In this document: positions 7,608 through 17,229 of the stretch, piece by piece | Layout: every line of letters begins with the position of its first letter | How positions within the stretch are numbered: the first letter of the stretch is position 1 | Assembly: GCF_030149515.1 (NCBI RefSeq) | Contig: NZ_JASBRI010000007.1 | Location: 62,001-126,000, forward strand | DNA length: 64,000 nucleotides | Direction: 5' to 3' | Source: Maricaulis sp. | GTDB taxonomy: Bacteria; Pseudomonadota; Alphaproteobacteria; Caulobacterales; Maricaulaceae | The notes under the pieces: model-generated | What the model saw: the letters and a program-made list of their open reading frames with translations, nothing else | What the model was told of the DNA's origin: nothing | Databases searched by the model: none | Made by a program: the position numbers and the translations under genes

Positions 7608-10220
7608 ATGGATTTTGAAAACTACACGGACCGGGCCCGGTCCATCGTCCAGGCTGCGCAAGGCCTGGCGCTGAAGTCGAACCACCAGCAATTTACCCCC
7701 GAACATGTTCTCAAGGCCCTGCTCGACGACGAGGCCGGGCTGGCTGCCAATCTCGTCGAGGCCGCCGGCGGGCGCGTACGCCAGGTCCAGGACGGGACCG
7801 ACCAGGCGCTCGCCGGCCTGCCCAAGGTCGAGGGCGGTCAGGGCAAGCTCTATCTGGCGCCTGAAACCGCCAAACTGTTCGGGGCGGCCGAGGAGGCCGG
7901 AAAGAAGGCGGGCGACCAGTATGTCACCGCCGAACGGCTGCTGCAGGCGATTACCCTGACACCGGGCAACAAGGCGCATGACGTGCTGAAGGCAGCGGGC
8001 GTGACGCCGCAGGCGCTGAATACCGCGATCAACGATCTGCGTCAGGGCCGGACCGCCGACAGCCAGTCGGCCGAGGACAGCTACGAGGCGCTGAAGAAGT
8101 ATGCCCGCGACCTCACCGAAGTGGCGCGCGGGGGCAAGCTGGATCCGGTGATCGGACGCGACGAGGAAATACGCCGCACCATCCAGGTACTCTCACGCCG
8201 GACCAAGAATAATCCGGTCCTCATCGGCGAACCCGGTGTCGGCAAGACCGCGATCGCGGAGGGCTTGGCCCTGCGCATCGTCAATGGCGATGTGCCGGAG
8301 AGCCTCAAGGACAAGCGCCTGCTGGCGCTGGATATGGGTGCGCTGATTGCCGGAGCGAAGTATCGCGGCGAGTTCGAGGAGCGCCTGAAGGCCGTGCTCA
8401 ACGAGGTGACCTCGGCGGACGGTCAGATCATCCTCTTCATTGACGAGATGCACACCCTCGTTGGCGCCGGCAAGACGGACGGGGCGATGGATGCGTCCAA
8501 CCTGCTCAAACCGGCCCTGGCGCGCGGCGAGCTGCACTGTGTCGGTGCGACCACGCTGAACGAATACCGCAAGCATGTCGAAAAGGACGCAGCCCTGGCA
8601 CGGCGCTTCCAGCCGGTCTTCGTCGACGAGCCGAGCGTCGAGGACACGGTCTCCATCCTGCGGGGGTTGAAGGAAAAATACGAGGTGCACCATGGTGTGC
8701 GCATCGCCGACAGCGCTATCGTGGCGGCGGCCTCGCTGTCCAATCGCTACATCACCGACCGTTTCCTGCCGGACAAGGCCATCGACCTGATGGACGAGGC
8801 CGCCTCGCGTCTGCGCATGCAGGTCGATTCGAAGCCGGAGGAGCTTGACGAGATCGATCGCCGGGTGATCCAGCTGAAGATCGAGGCCGAGGCGCTGAAG
8901 AAGGAAAACGACGACGCATCGAAGGAGCGTCTCACGGGGTTGAACAAGGAACTGGCCGAGCTTGAAGGCCGGTCCGCTGAACTGACGGCCGCCTGGCGCG
9001 CGGAGAAGGAAAAGCTGGCCTCGGCGACGACGCTGAAGGAAGAGCTGGATCGCGCCCGCAACGAGCTGGTCGATGCGGAGCGCCGCGGCGATCTCGCCAG
9101 GGCCTCCGAGATCAAATATGGCCGCCTGCCGGAACTCGAGCGCAAGCTGGCCGAGGCAGAAGCCGAAGGCGATGGCGCCGACGGACAGATGGTGCAGGAA
9201 GTCGTCGACGACGAGCAGATCGCCCATGTCGTCTCGCGCTGGACCGGTGTGCCCGTCGACAAGATGCTCGAAGGCGAGCGCGACAAGCTCTTGCGCATGG
9301 AAGATGCGCTGCACAATCGCGTCGTTGGCCAGGAAGCTGCGCTCAACGCCGTATCGGATGCCGTGCGCCGCGCGCGGGCCGGCCTGAAGGATCCAGCGCG
9401 CCCGATCGGTTCCTTCCTTTTCCTCGGCCCTACCGGCGTCGGCAAGACCGAGCTGACCAAGGCGCTCGCCGAATTCCTGTTCGACGATGAGGGGGCGGTC
9501 ACGCGCATGGACATGTCGGAATACATGGAGAAACACTCCGTCGCCCGCATGATCGGCGCGCCGCCGGGCTATGTCGGGTACGAGGAGGGCGGCGCCCTCA
9601 CTGAAGCCGTGCGCCGGCGGCCCTACCAGGTCGTGCTGCTGGACGAGATCGAGAAGGCGCATCCAGATGTGTTCAACGTGCTGCTGCAGGTGCTCGACGA
9701 CGGCCGTTTGACGGACGGCCAGGGACGCACGGTGGATTTCCGCAACACGATCATCATCATGACGTCAAACCTGGGTGCCGAATTCCTGCAGCAGGTCTCC
9801 GACGCGGAAGAGGCACGCGACCAGGTGATGAATGCCGTGCGCGGGCATTTCCGTCCCGAATTCCTCAATCGGGTCGACGAGATCATCCTGTTCCGCAAGC
9901 TGGCGCAGGAGCATATGGGTGCCATCGTGGACATCCAGATCCAGCGGCTGGCCAGGCTGCTGGAAGACCGCCGCATGACGGTCGAACTGGACGGCACGGC
10001 CCGCGAATGGCTGGCGGCCAAGGGGTACGATCCGGCCTACGGCGCCCGTCCGCTCAAGCGCGTTATCCAGAAGGAGCTGCAGGACCCGTTGGCCAGGCTG
10101 CTGCTGGAAGGCGGGATCAAGGACGGCGACACGATCCAGGTCTCGACCGAGGCCGGCGTGCTGACGGTCAACGGCGTCGCCATCGGCCAGCGTGCACCGC
10201 TGCATGCGGTAGTGAACTGA
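7608..10220 (+). CDS. clpB: ATP-dependent chaperone ClpB
   Basis: An 870-residue Hsp100 disaggregase that works with DnaK to resolubilise aggregated proteins in the cytosol. Domains in order: N-terminal Clp_N repeat domain (about 1-145), AAA-1 with Walker [14 protein letters not shown] and [19 protein letters not shown], the coiled-coil M-domain (about residues 400-530) that distinguishes ClpB from ClpA, then AAA-2 with [18 protein letters not shown] and [20 protein letters not shown], and the C-terminal D2-small domain. The start [15 protein letters not shown] at 7608 follows GGGAGA. A RpoH-type promoter lies immediately upstream. Length and motifs are all standard. Confidence 0.98.
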   Translation: MDFENYTDRARSIVQAAQGLALKSNHQQFTPEHVLKALLDDEAGLAANLVEAAGGRVRQVQDGTDQALAGLPKVEGGQGKLYLAPETAKLFGAAEEAGKKAGDQYVTAERLLQAITLTPGNKAHDVLKAAGVTPQALNTAINDLRQGRTADSQSAEDSYEALKKYARDLTEVARGGKLDPVIGRDEEIRRTIQVLSRRTKNNPVLIGEPGVGKTAIAEGLALRIVNGDVPESLKDKRLLALDMGALIAGAKYRGEFEERLKAVLNEVTSADGQIILFIDEMHTLVGAGKTDGAMDASNLLKPALARGELHCVGATTLNEYRKHVEKDAALARRFQPVFVDEPSVEDTVSILRGLKEKYEVHHGVRIADSAIVAAASLSNRYITDRFLPDKAIDLMDEAASRLRMQVDSKPEELDEIDRRVIQLKIEAEALKKENDDASKERLTGLNKELAELEGRSAELTAAWRAEKEKLASATTLKEELDRARNELVDAERRGDLARASEIKYGRLPELERKLAEAEAEGDGADGQMVQEVVDDEQIAHVVSRWTGVPVDKMLEGERDKLLRMEDALHNRVVGQEAALNAVSDAVRRARAGLKDPARPIGSFLFLGPTGVGKTELTKALAEFLFDDEGAVTRMDMSEYMEKHSVARMIGAPPGYVGYEEGGALTEAVRRRPYQVVLLDEIEKAHPDVFNVLLQVLDDGRLTDGQGRTVDFRNTIIIMTSNLGAEFLQQVSDAEEARDQVMNAVRGHFRPEFLNRVDEIILFRKLAQEHMGAIVDIQIQRLARLLEDRRMTVELDGTAREWLAAKGYDPAYGARPLKRVIQKELQDPLARLLLEGGIKDGDTIQVSTEAGVLTVNGVAIGQRAPLHAVVN

Positions 10221-10226
10221 GCGAAA

Positions 10227-10262
10227 GGGCGGGGGGGGGCTCCGTCTGGAGCGCCCCCGCCC
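10227..10262. terminator. Terminator between clpB and glyoxalase-like gene
   Basis: A GC-rich stem: GGGCGGGGGGGGGCTCC at 10227-10243, a GTCT loop, and GGAGCGCCCCCGCCC at 10248-10262, slightly imperfect. It lies between the two convergent genes and contains a run of nine G. There is no T-run on either side. Confidence 0.6.
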
Positions 10263-10265
10263 GGT

Positions 10266-10703
10266 CTAGACGGCGATGGTGAGATGCGGTCGGCCGTTTG
10301 ACGTGCGGGCCGCCGAAATTCCGTTGCGATCGACCATTGCGTTGATGCGCTTGCGCCAGGCGGAAAAGCTCCCGAATGTCACCACATCGACCGCTTCGTC
10401 GAGGTCGAGCGTTACGCGATAGTGTGTTCCGTCGCCGAGCCGTGCCAGTCCGATGATCCTGCCGGTAAAGGCTTGTCCGAGATAGCGTCCGGACACGTGC
10501 GCATCCAGGGCCAGCGGGTTTGCGGGGCGATTGCCGCAGGCGGCGTGCAGCGTGTTCCAGTCGCGATAGCCGTATTGGTGCGCGACCAGTTCCAGTGCTT
10601 CCGAGTGAGCGATGAAATTGCCTTCCGCCTCGAGTGATCTGCGCAGGCGTTTTGCCTGAGCTTTCAATGCATCGAGCCCGGGAAGGGGAGTGGGGTTCGT
10701 CAT
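10266..10703 (-). CDS. Glyoxalase superfamily protein
   Basis: A 145-residue protein. Its N-terminal half (LPGLDALKAQAKRLRRSLEA, then ALELVAHQYGYRDWNTLHAA) matches the small helical domain found in proteins annotated as glyoxalase-superfamily (Glyoxalase_8-type), with the conserved YRDWNTLHA segment. The C-terminal half is beta-rich (GRIIGLARLGDGTHYRVTLD). Function is unknown. The start at 10703 is chosen because GAGGAC sits 4 nt upstream and because the longer reading begins in unconserved sequence. It ends against the clpB terminator. Confidence 0.75.
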   Translation of the reverse strand: MTNPTPLPGLDALKAQAKRLRRSLEAEGNFIAHSEALELVAHQYGYRDWNTLHAACGNRPANPLALDAHVSGRYLGQAFTGRIIGLARLGDGTHYRVTLDLDEAVDVVTFGSFSAWRKRINAMVDRNGISAARTSNGRPHLTIAV

Positions 10704-10880
10704 ATCGTCCTCATGCCGTATCGCATGCGGGTATCGGATGGGGCTCGCACTGCCATCGCGCCGCATGGGAAAGGTCATGGGGCATCTGGATGTGTCGGGG
10801 AGATTTCACCAAGGCTTGCGCCCGCGAGCGGCAGGCATCTCCCGTGCCTTCATGCCGTGTAGCCCGGGCTGTGTAAGCGG

Positions 10881-11369
10881 TCAATCGGCAGGCAAGTCCG
10901 GCACGGCGTGCCGCAATGCCCGGTCCAGCGCGGCCCGGTCGTCGCCGTCGAGCGCATCGAGCAGGGCGCTGATGCGCCGCCTGAGCGCCTCATAGGTCGC
11001 TTCGAACGCGGCGCGGCACTCGGCGGGGTCTTCGATATAGGCCGGGTCCGGCAGGCCCCAATGGGCCTTGACCGGAGCGCCGGGCCAGACCGGGCACGCT
11101 TCGGCGGCGGCGTTGTCGCAGACGGTGATGACGGCGTCGATCACCGGCACCCCGTCGGCTGCAAACTCGTCCCAGCTTTTCGAACGCAGACCGGTTGTGT
11201 CGTGACCGTGCGCCCTGAGCGTTTTCAGCGCAACCGGGTGCGGCTGGCCCTTGGGCCGGGAACCGGCGGAAAAGCCGCGCAGGCGGCCCTTGCCCAGATC
11301 GGTAAACAGGACTTCGCCCAATATGGATCGGGCGGAATTGCCGGTACACAGTACAAGAATATTGAGCAT
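10881..11369 (-). CDS. arsC: Arsenate reductase (low-Mr phosphatase-like ArsC)
   Basis: A 162-residue protein of the low-molecular-weight tyrosine phosphatase fold. The active-site P-loop CTGNSARS (Cys-10 of MLNILVLCTGNSARS, numbered near 8-15) and a redox cysteine pair in VCDNAAAEACPVWPG are the signature of thioredoxin- or glutathione-coupled ArsC rather than of plain phosphatases. It reduces arsenate to arsenite in the cytosol. No arsB/acr3 or arsR neighbour is present; the gene stands alone between the glyoxalase-like gene and the M23 peptidase. The ATG at 11369 is the family start; an upstream GTG/ATG would add only eight unconserved residues. Confidence 0.9.
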   Translation of the reverse strand: MLNILVLCTGNSARSILGEVLFTDLGKGRLRGFSAGSRPKGQPHPVALKTLRAHGHDTTGLRSKSWDEFAADGVPVIDAVITVCDNAAAEACPVWPGAPVKAHWGLPDPAYIEDPAECRAAFEATYEALRRRISALLDALDGDDRAALDRALRHAVPDLPAD

Positions 11370-11444
11370 GGAGCGCCTCGCGTCAGGCGCCAAGAGCTAG
11401 CGCAGCCCCATGCTTATTTCAACAATTGTTGAATCAATTCGGGC

Positions 11445-12935
11445 CTATTGCGCCCCGTTTCCGGCGTCGGCCATCATGGGCTGGTCCGTGTCTGCGGCCG
11501 GCCGGGCGGCGTCGCGGATCGCCAGGATGCGGTCCCGTTCGGCCTCGAAGAGCGGAATTTCGTCGGCATTCAGCTGGCGGCCCGTCGGCAGATCCAGCGT
11601 CATCGGGTTCACCGGCGTGCCATTGTGATGGACTTCATAATGCAGGTGCGGTCCCGTCGACCGGCCGGTCGTGCCGACATAGGCGATCACCTGGCCCTGG
11701 GACACGCGCGATCCGGCCCGGATGCCGCGGGCGAAACCGTTCAGGTGCGCATAGGCAGTCTGATAGCCGTTGGCGTGGCGAATGCGGACGTAATTGCCAA
11801 AACTGCCATAACGGTTGGCCCGTTCCACGACGCCATTGCCGGCTGCAAAAACCGGCGTACCGCGCGGAGCGGCGAAGTCGGTGCCGTTGTGGCGGCGTGT
11901 ATAGCCCAGGATAGGATGACGGCGGGCGCGCGAGAAATGCGAAGACAGGCGCGCGCCGTTGATCGGTGTCAGCATGAGCAGCCGTTGGGCGCTGGCGCCG
12001 TCGGCGCTGTAATAGCCGATAATGCCGTCCGGCGTTTCGAAGCGGAAAAATTCCTTCGGTTCGCCGCGGCCTTCATAACGTGCGTAGAGGATGTCGCCGG
12101 TCCGGGCGGTCTCGCCCTCCTCATCGACAAAACGCTCGAAGACGATGTCGAATTCATCGCCCGGCTGGATCGAGCGCTGGAAGTCGATGGCGTAGGCCAG
12201 CACTCCCGCCAGTTCCACGACCACACGGTCGGTGGCGCCGGCATTGAGGGCATCGACATAGAGCGATGTGGTGATGTCGCCTGTCGCGCGCACCATTTCC
12301 CGGTCGAACTGGGCGATTGTCTCGCGGGCGCGGTATTCGTCGTTCCAGGTCCGCGCCACCGTGATCGAACGCTCCACGTCGGGACGGAAGGACAGGCCGT
12401 TCAGCCGCACATCCGCCTCGGCTTCACCGTTGTCCGGAAGCGGTTCGACATAAAGCCGGATGCGTTCGCCGGCCCGCAGATAGCGAAGGTCGTAGACGGT
12501 ATTCAGTGCGGAGACGGCGCGCGCGGCCTCGACCCGGTCGATACCGGCATCGTCCAGAAGGCCGGCGAGCGTTCCTCCGCGGGGCACTTCGCGTTCGACC
12601 TGGATCGTGGTCGTGCAGCGCGTGCAGTCGGTGAAGGCAGCGTCGTTGAGGGCGACCGGGTCCAGGGCCGTGACCGGTGTCATGCCGGGCGGCGCGGCCG
12701 CGATGTCCCGGTGTGCGACACTGCCCATCTCCACGGACAAGAGATCGGTATCGATGAGCGGCGCGTCGAGCACGCCGGCTGTTTCGATGGTGGCGGCATC
12801 GCTCTGCGGCTCACGGCCCGTCATCAGGGCGATCAGGAGCAGAGCGGACAGGCTCAGGCTGGCCACGGCCACTAGGCCGCGGGTGCGATGGGCATCGGCG
12901 CGGGATACGTCAAATCCGGACATGTCGGTGTCCAT
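11445..12935 (-). CDS. M23 (LytM) family peptidoglycan endopeptidase
   Basis: About 496 residues. An N-terminal membrane anchor (GLVAVASLSLSALLLIALMT) is followed by a long periplasmic region with an OapA/LysM-like segment (PRGGTLAGLLDDAGIDRVEA, then YDLRYLRAGERIRLY) and a C-terminal M23 domain. Zinc-site motifs are visible: HNGTDFAAPRGTPVFAAGNG and GPHLHYEVHHNG. It should cleave peptide crosslinks in peptidoglycan, or act as a divisome-type LytM factor. The start is uncertain: ATG 12935 (MDTDMSG), ATG 12923 and GTG 12968 are all possible. It is divergent from chpT. Confidence 0.85.
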   Translation of the reverse strand: MDTDMSGFDVSRADAHRTRGLVAVASLSLSALLLIALMTGREPQSDAATIETAGVLDAPLIDTDLLSVEMGSVAHRDIAAAPPGMTPVTALDPVALNDAAFTDCTRCTTTIQVEREVPRGGTLAGLLDDAGIDRVEAARAVSALNTVYDLRYLRAGERIRLYVEPLPDNGEAEADVRLNGLSFRPDVERSITVARTWNDEYRARETIAQFDREMVRATGDITTSLYVDALNAGATDRVVVELAGVLAYAIDFQRSIQPGDEFDIVFERFVDEEGETARTGDILYARYEGRGEPKEFFRFETPDGIIGYYSADGASAQRLLMLTPINGARLSSHFSRARRHPILGYTRRHNGTDFAAPRGTPVFAAGNGVVERANRYGSFGNYVRIRHANGYQTAYAHLNGFARGIRAGSRVSQGQVIAYVGTTGRSTGPHLHYEVHHNGTPVNPMTLDLPTGRQLNADEIPLFEAERDRILAIRDAARPAADTDQPMMADAGNGAQ

Positions 12936-13159
12936 ACTCCGGTCAGCGTTGAATGACACGTGGTTCACACGGTATGTCTAGCAAAACTCGCACCGTCCGG
13001 CCCGGATCATGTCCAGACCGCGCGGTTTGAGTGCCCCCTCCAACCGGGGCCGAATCATGTCTTGGACCGATCCGGTTGCCAAGTCCTTTCCGCGCGTGGG
13101 ACAAATCGCGTGCTGCGAAAACGCGCGAGACACGAAAAGAATCGTGTATCCATAACACC

Positions 13160-13831
13160 ATGCTTGATGAATTTCCTTCCGAACTCACCGCCGAACAGCT
13201 GGCAGCCCTGCTCTGCGCCCGGCTGTGTCACGACCTTGTCAGCCCCGTGTCTGCGCTGGGGGCAGCGCTCAGCGTTCTGGACGACGACGAGTCGGTTGAG
13301 ATGCATGAGGATGCCATGGGCCTGGTCCGCGAAAGCGCACGCCAGTCCCAGGCAAAGCTGGAGTTTTCGCGGCTCGCCTTCGGTGCGGGCGGCTCGGCAC
13401 CGGGCGTGCTCGACACACGCGAACTGCATCGGCTGACGAAAAACATGTATCAGGCCTACAAGCCCGAAATAGTCTGGAAGGTCGAGGCGGCGGGCCTGGA
13501 AAAGGCGGCGGCCCGCCTTCTGCTCAATCTGTGTACGCTGGGGGTCGATGCGGCGCCGCGTGGTGGCACGGTGACGGTCGAGGCGACCAGTTCGGCCGGA
13601 GGAGCGCGGCTGCGTGTGGTCACCGAGGGGCCGCGGGCCCGGCTGGAACAGGGTACCGCCCTGGCTCTGGAGGGCCAGGCGCCGGAACACGGTTTCGACG
13701 GCCGCTCCATCCAGCCCTATTATACGGCCCTCATTGCCCGGGGTGCCGGAGGGCGTGTGAGCGCGCATGCCGACGGGGAGCGCGTCGAATTTCAGGCCCT
13801 CGTAAAGCCGCCGGAAGGCATGATCGGATGA
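13160..13831 (+). CDS. chpT: Histidine phosphotransferase ChpT
   Basis: A 223-residue ChpT. In Caulobacter relatives ChpT relays phosphate from the hybrid kinase CckA to CtrA and CpdR. The phospho-accepting histidine is His-24 in LLCARLCHDLVSPVSALGAA, within a DHp-like helical hairpin. The C-terminal half (from about residue 110) is a degenerate GHKL/Bergerat fold lacking ATP-binding motifs, as is normal for ChpT. The start at 13160 gives the canonical LTAEQLAALLCARLCHD N-terminus; the longer frame reads through intergenic sequence. The cognate output regulator ctrA is only 6 kb away; cckA is not in the window. Confidence 0.93.
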   Translation: MLDEFPSELTAEQLAALLCARLCHDLVSPVSALGAALSVLDDDESVEMHEDAMGLVRESARQSQAKLEFSRLAFGAGGSAPGVLDTRELHRLTKNMYQAYKPEIVWKVEAAGLEKAAARLLLNLCTLGVDAAPRGGTVTVEATSSAGGARLRVVTEGPRARLEQGTALALEGQAPEHGFDGRSIQPYYTALIARGAGGRVSAHADGERVEFQALVKPPEGMIG

Positions 13832-13938
13832 TGCCTGTTCCCGGTCATATCGTATTCCAAGACCCCGTGGTGCGGCCAACAGTCCGTTAACCAAGGCCTG
13901 TCACGGTGCGGTGGAATCAAGACCGTACGGGGCATGCC

Positions 13939-16728
13939 ATGGATGATCTCATCAGCGAGTTTTTGACGGAAACGGCCGAGAGCCTGGATGTCATCGACAC
14001 GGAGCTGGTGCGCTTCGAGAACAATCCCGACGACCGGGCCATTCTCGATAACATTTTCCGCCTCCTGCACACCGTCAAAGGTACGTGCGGCTTTCTCGGA
14101 TTGCCGCGCCTCGAAGCCGTCGCGCACGCCGGCGAGACCCTGCTGGGAAAATTCCGCGATGGCGAACTGACCGTCAGCCCGCCGATGGTCACGCTCGTGC
14201 TTCAGGCGATCGACCAGATCAAGGTGCTGCTTGAAGCGCTTGAAGCGACAGGACAGGAACCGGCCGGCGAAGACGCCGAACTGATCGCGCGCCTGGAAGA
14301 TGCGGCGATGGGCAGGCTGGAAGATACGGCCGACGAGGCGGAGGCGGCTACTCCGGAAAACTGGGACAATGATCTCGGCCGCGAACTGCGCCCGGGCGAG
14401 GTTTCGCTTGCCGATCTTGAAGCGGCTTTCCAGAACGCCGATGTCGATGCGGATAGTGACCCTGCCGCCCAGGAAACGCCCGCGGCTGCCGAGGTCGAGC
14501 ATCTCGGCGCTGGCGATTTCGATCCGGAACTGGGCCGCGAGCTGCGCCCTGGCGAGGTATCCGCTGCCGAGCTCGAAGCCGCCTTCATGAGTGCCGAGGT
14601 CGATCCGGCCAATGACCCCAATGCCGGCAAGGAAAGCCTGATCACGGCCGACATGAGCAAGGAAGAGGCCCTGCAGACGGCCGTGGCCCAGCTCAAGGGT
14701 AGTGAAGATGCCGGCGCTGGCGAAGGCGGACCGCGCGTTCAGCAGACTGTTCGTGTTACCGTGGATGTGCTCGAAGGCCTGATGACCACTGTGTCGGAAC
14801 TCGTTCTGACGCGGAACCAGCTGATGCAGACCATCCGCGGGATGGAAGATGACGAGCTGAAAGGCCCGCTGCAGCGCCTGTCCGCCGTGACCGGCGAATT
14901 GCAGGACGGCGTCATGAAGACGCGAATGCAGCCGATCGGCGATGCCTGGCGCAAGCTGCCGCGGATCGTTCGCGATGTGTCCACCGATCTTGGCAAAAAG
15001 ATCGAACTGGTCATGGAGGGCCAGGACACCGAACTCGACCGCCAGGTCCTCGAATTGATCAAGGACCCGCTCACGCACATGGTGCGCAACTCCGCCGACC
15101 ACGGTCTGGAGACGCCGGCCGAGCGGGCCAAGGCGGGCAAGCCGGAAAAGGGCACAATCAAGCTTGCCGCCTATCATGAAGGCGGTCACATCATCATTTC
15201 CATTGCCGATGACGGCAAAGGTCTCGACACCCGGCGCATCGGCGAAAAGGCTCTGGAGAAGGGCCTGACCACGCACGAAGAGCTGGAGCGGATGACGGAT
15301 GCGCAGATCCACCGTTTCATCTTCTCCGCCGGGTTCTCGACGGCTGCCAAGGTGACCAATCTGTCAGGCCGCGGCGTCGGCATGGACGTGGTGCGCACCA
15401 ATATCGAGCAAATCGGCGGCGTCATCGACGTATCCTCGACGACAGGCCGGGGTTCGCATTTCTCGATCAAGATTCCGCTTACGCTCGCCATCGTTTCGGC
15501 CCTGATCGTGGGCTGTGACGAACAGCGCTTCGCCATTCCCCAACTCGCCGTCCGCGAACTGGTCCGCGTCGGTGCCGGATCGGAGCATACGGTGGAGAAA
15601 CTCCACGGTGCCCGCGTCATGCGCCTTCGCGACCGGCTGATGCCGATCGTCGACCTGCATGACGTGCTCGGCGTTGGAGAAGCCTATGGCGGAGGCGAAG
15701 ACGAAGCTGCCTTCGTGGTGGTGCTCGATGCCGGCGGCCGCAATGTCGGCCTTGTCGTGGACAATGTCCTCGATACCGAGGAAATCGTGGTGAAGCCGCT
15801 CTCGGAATCCCTGCGCAATGTATCGGCCTACTCCGGAGCCACCATTCTGGGCGACGGTTCGGTGATCATGATTCTCGATCCGAACGGCCTGGCCGGAGAG
15901 ATCGTCTCGGCACTGGAAGAAGATGCTGCCTACGATCTGTCGAGCGCCACCGTGACCGAACTGGATCAGCAGACGCAGCGCCTGCTCCTCGTGCGAGCCG
16001 GCGGCGAGGAACCCAAGGCGGTCCCGCTCGCCCTGGTCACACGTCTGGAGGAGTTCGATCCGGCGACGATCGAAACGACGAATGGTCGCCAGGTTGTGCA
16101 GTATCGTGGCCGCCTGATGCCGATCGTACCGCTGAGCTCGGAAATCCGCAGTGTGGAAGGCCAGCGCCAGCCGGTTCTGGTCTTCGCCGAAAACCATACC
16201 GCCATCGGCCTCGCGGTCGACCAGATCGTCGATGTGGTGGAAGAGCGTGTCGATCTGCAGATGTCTTCGGACAAGCAGGGCGTTATTGGCTCCGCCATCA
16301 TCAAGGGCAAGGCGACCGACGTCGTCGATATCGCCTGGTATCTCGACCAGTCGCGCGCTGGCGACATTCAGCGCCGCTCGACCTCGCGCCGCCGCAAGGT
16401 GCTGCTGGTCGACGCCGACGCGTTTGCGCGCCGCATGATCGCACCGCTGCTGGCGGCTGCGGGCTATGACGTGACTCCGGCTGGCGGATTGCATGAGGTG
16501 AAGGTGATTGCTGAAGCTGGCGAGACCTTCGATGCGCTGGTCGGCGACCCCGGCGGCATCGACCGGATCCGTAAGGAAGGCTTCTGGCCCGATCTTCCGG
16601 CGCTCGGTGTTACAGACTGGCCGGACGATACGCCGGCCGACGGTCTGACGGCAGTACTGCCCCGCTCCGACCGCGGCGCGCTGATTGCCGCCCTCGACCA
16701 GTTTTCCCATGAGGAGAAAGTGGCATGA
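13939..16728 (+). CDS. cheA: Chemotaxis histidine kinase CheA with two CheW domains and a degenerate receiver
   Basis: A 929-residue CheA. Order: P1/Hpt domain (about 1-105) with phospho-His-44 in LLHTVKGTCGFLG; a variable linker (106-255) with two copies of a GRELRPGEVS motif at about 141-165 and 193-217; P3 dimerisation (about 265-325); HATPase with NSADHG (384-389) and GRGVGMDVV; CheW-like domain (about 514-655); a second CheW-like domain (about 680-805); and a C-terminal receiver-like domain (about 819-920) starting KVLLVDADAFARRMI but lacking the KP motif. It phosphorylates CheY and CheB in response to chemoreceptors. The ATG at 13939 begins the Hpt helix. A TTAACCA half-site lies 50 nt upstream. 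First gene of a five-gene che operon. Confidence 0.97.
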   Translation: MDDLISEFLTETAESLDVIDTELVRFENNPDDRAILDNIFRLLHTVKGTCGFLGLPRLEAVAHAGETLLGKFRDGELTVSPPMVTLVLQAIDQIKVLLEALEATGQEPAGEDAELIARLEDAAMGRLEDTADEAEAATPENWDNDLGRELRPGEVSLADLEAAFQNADVDADSDPAAQETPAAAEVEHLGAGDFDPELGRELRPGEVSAAELEAAFMSAEVDPANDPNAGKESLITADMSKEEALQTAVAQLKGSEDAGAGEGGPRVQQTVRVTVDVLEGLMTTVSELVLTRNQLMQTIRGMEDDELKGPLQRLSAVTGELQDGVMKTRMQPIGDAWRKLPRIVRDVSTDLGKKIELVMEGQDTELDRQVLELIKDPLTHMVRNSADHGLETPAERAKAGKPEKGTIKLAAYHEGGHIIISIADDGKGLDTRRIGEKALEKGLTTHEELERMTDAQIHRFIFSAGFSTAAKVTNLSGRGVGMDVVRTNIEQIGGVIDVSSTTGRGSHFSIKIPLTLAIVSALIVGCDEQRFAIPQLAVRELVRVGAGSEHTVEKLHGARVMRLRDRLMPIVDLHDVLGVGEAYGGGEDEAAFVVVLDAGGRNVGLVVDNVLDTEEIVVKPLSESLRNVSAYSGATILGDGSVIMILDPNGLAGEIVSALEEDAAYDLSSATVTELDQQTQRLLLVRAGGEEPKAVPLALVTRLEEFDPATIETTNGRQVVQYRGRLMPIVPLSSEIRSVEGQRQPVLVFAENHTAIGLAVDQIVDVVEERVDLQMSSDKQGVIGSAIIKGKATDVVDIAWYLDQSRAGDIQRRSTSRRRKVLLVDADAFARRMIAPLLAAAGYDVTPAGGLHEVKVIAEAGETFDALVGDPGGIDRIRKEGFWPDLPALGVTDWPDDTPADGLTAVLPRSDRGALIAALDQFSHEEKVA

Positions 16729-17213
16729 CCACGCATCACCACAGCGACAGTTCCGAACTCAGCGCCGAAGCGATGAACGAGTATGTGTCGGTGCGCATCG
16801 GTGATCAGCTCTTCGGGGCTCCGGTCGACCAGATCCGCGAGGTCTTTGCGCCGCAATCGGTCACGCATGTGCCTCTGGCCCCCGACGAGGTCGCCGGGCT
16901 TTTGAACCTGCGCGGCCGTATCGTTACGGCCATCGACGCGCGCCGCCGCCTCGGTCTCACTCCGCGTGAGAAGACCGAGACGGGCATGGCGCTAGGCGTC
17001 GAGCGCGGGAACGAAATATTCGGACTTATCGTGGACAGTGTCGGCGAGGTGCTTCGTCGTCCGAGGGCGGAGCTGGAACCGGTTCCCGCCCATGTCGACG
17101 CCCGCTGGCGGTCCATGGTCAAGGGTGTGCACCGGCTGGAAAAGGAACTGCTCGCCGTGCTCGATGTGTCAGCCGTCATTGGAACGGCGGCCCGCAAGAA
17201 CGAAGCGGCTTAA
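16725..17213 (+). CDS. cheW: Chemotaxis coupling protein CheW
   Basis: A 162-residue CheW that links chemoreceptors to CheA at the polar array. A 15-residue His/Ser-rich N-terminal extension precedes the SH3-like double barrel: EYVSVRIGDQLFGAPVDQIR, LAPDEVAGLLNLRGRIVTAI and IFGLIVDSVGEVL are the family landmarks. The ATG overlaps the cheA TGA (ATGA), implying translational coupling. Length is ordinary. Confidence 0.97.
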   Translation: MTTHHHSDSSELSAEAMNEYVSVRIGDQLFGAPVDQIREVFAPQSVTHVPLAPDEVAGLLNLRGRIVTAIDARRRLGLTPREKTETGMALGVERGNEIFGLIVDSVGEVLRRPRAELEPVPAHVDARWRSMVKGVHRLEKELLAVLDVSAVIGTAARKNEAA

Positions 17214-17229
17214 GCTAGGGGTGAAAGGT

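Noticed and set aside
8193-9662. A 489-codon minus-strand open frame within clpB
   Set aside because: Shadow of clpB; no motif or ribosome-binding site support.
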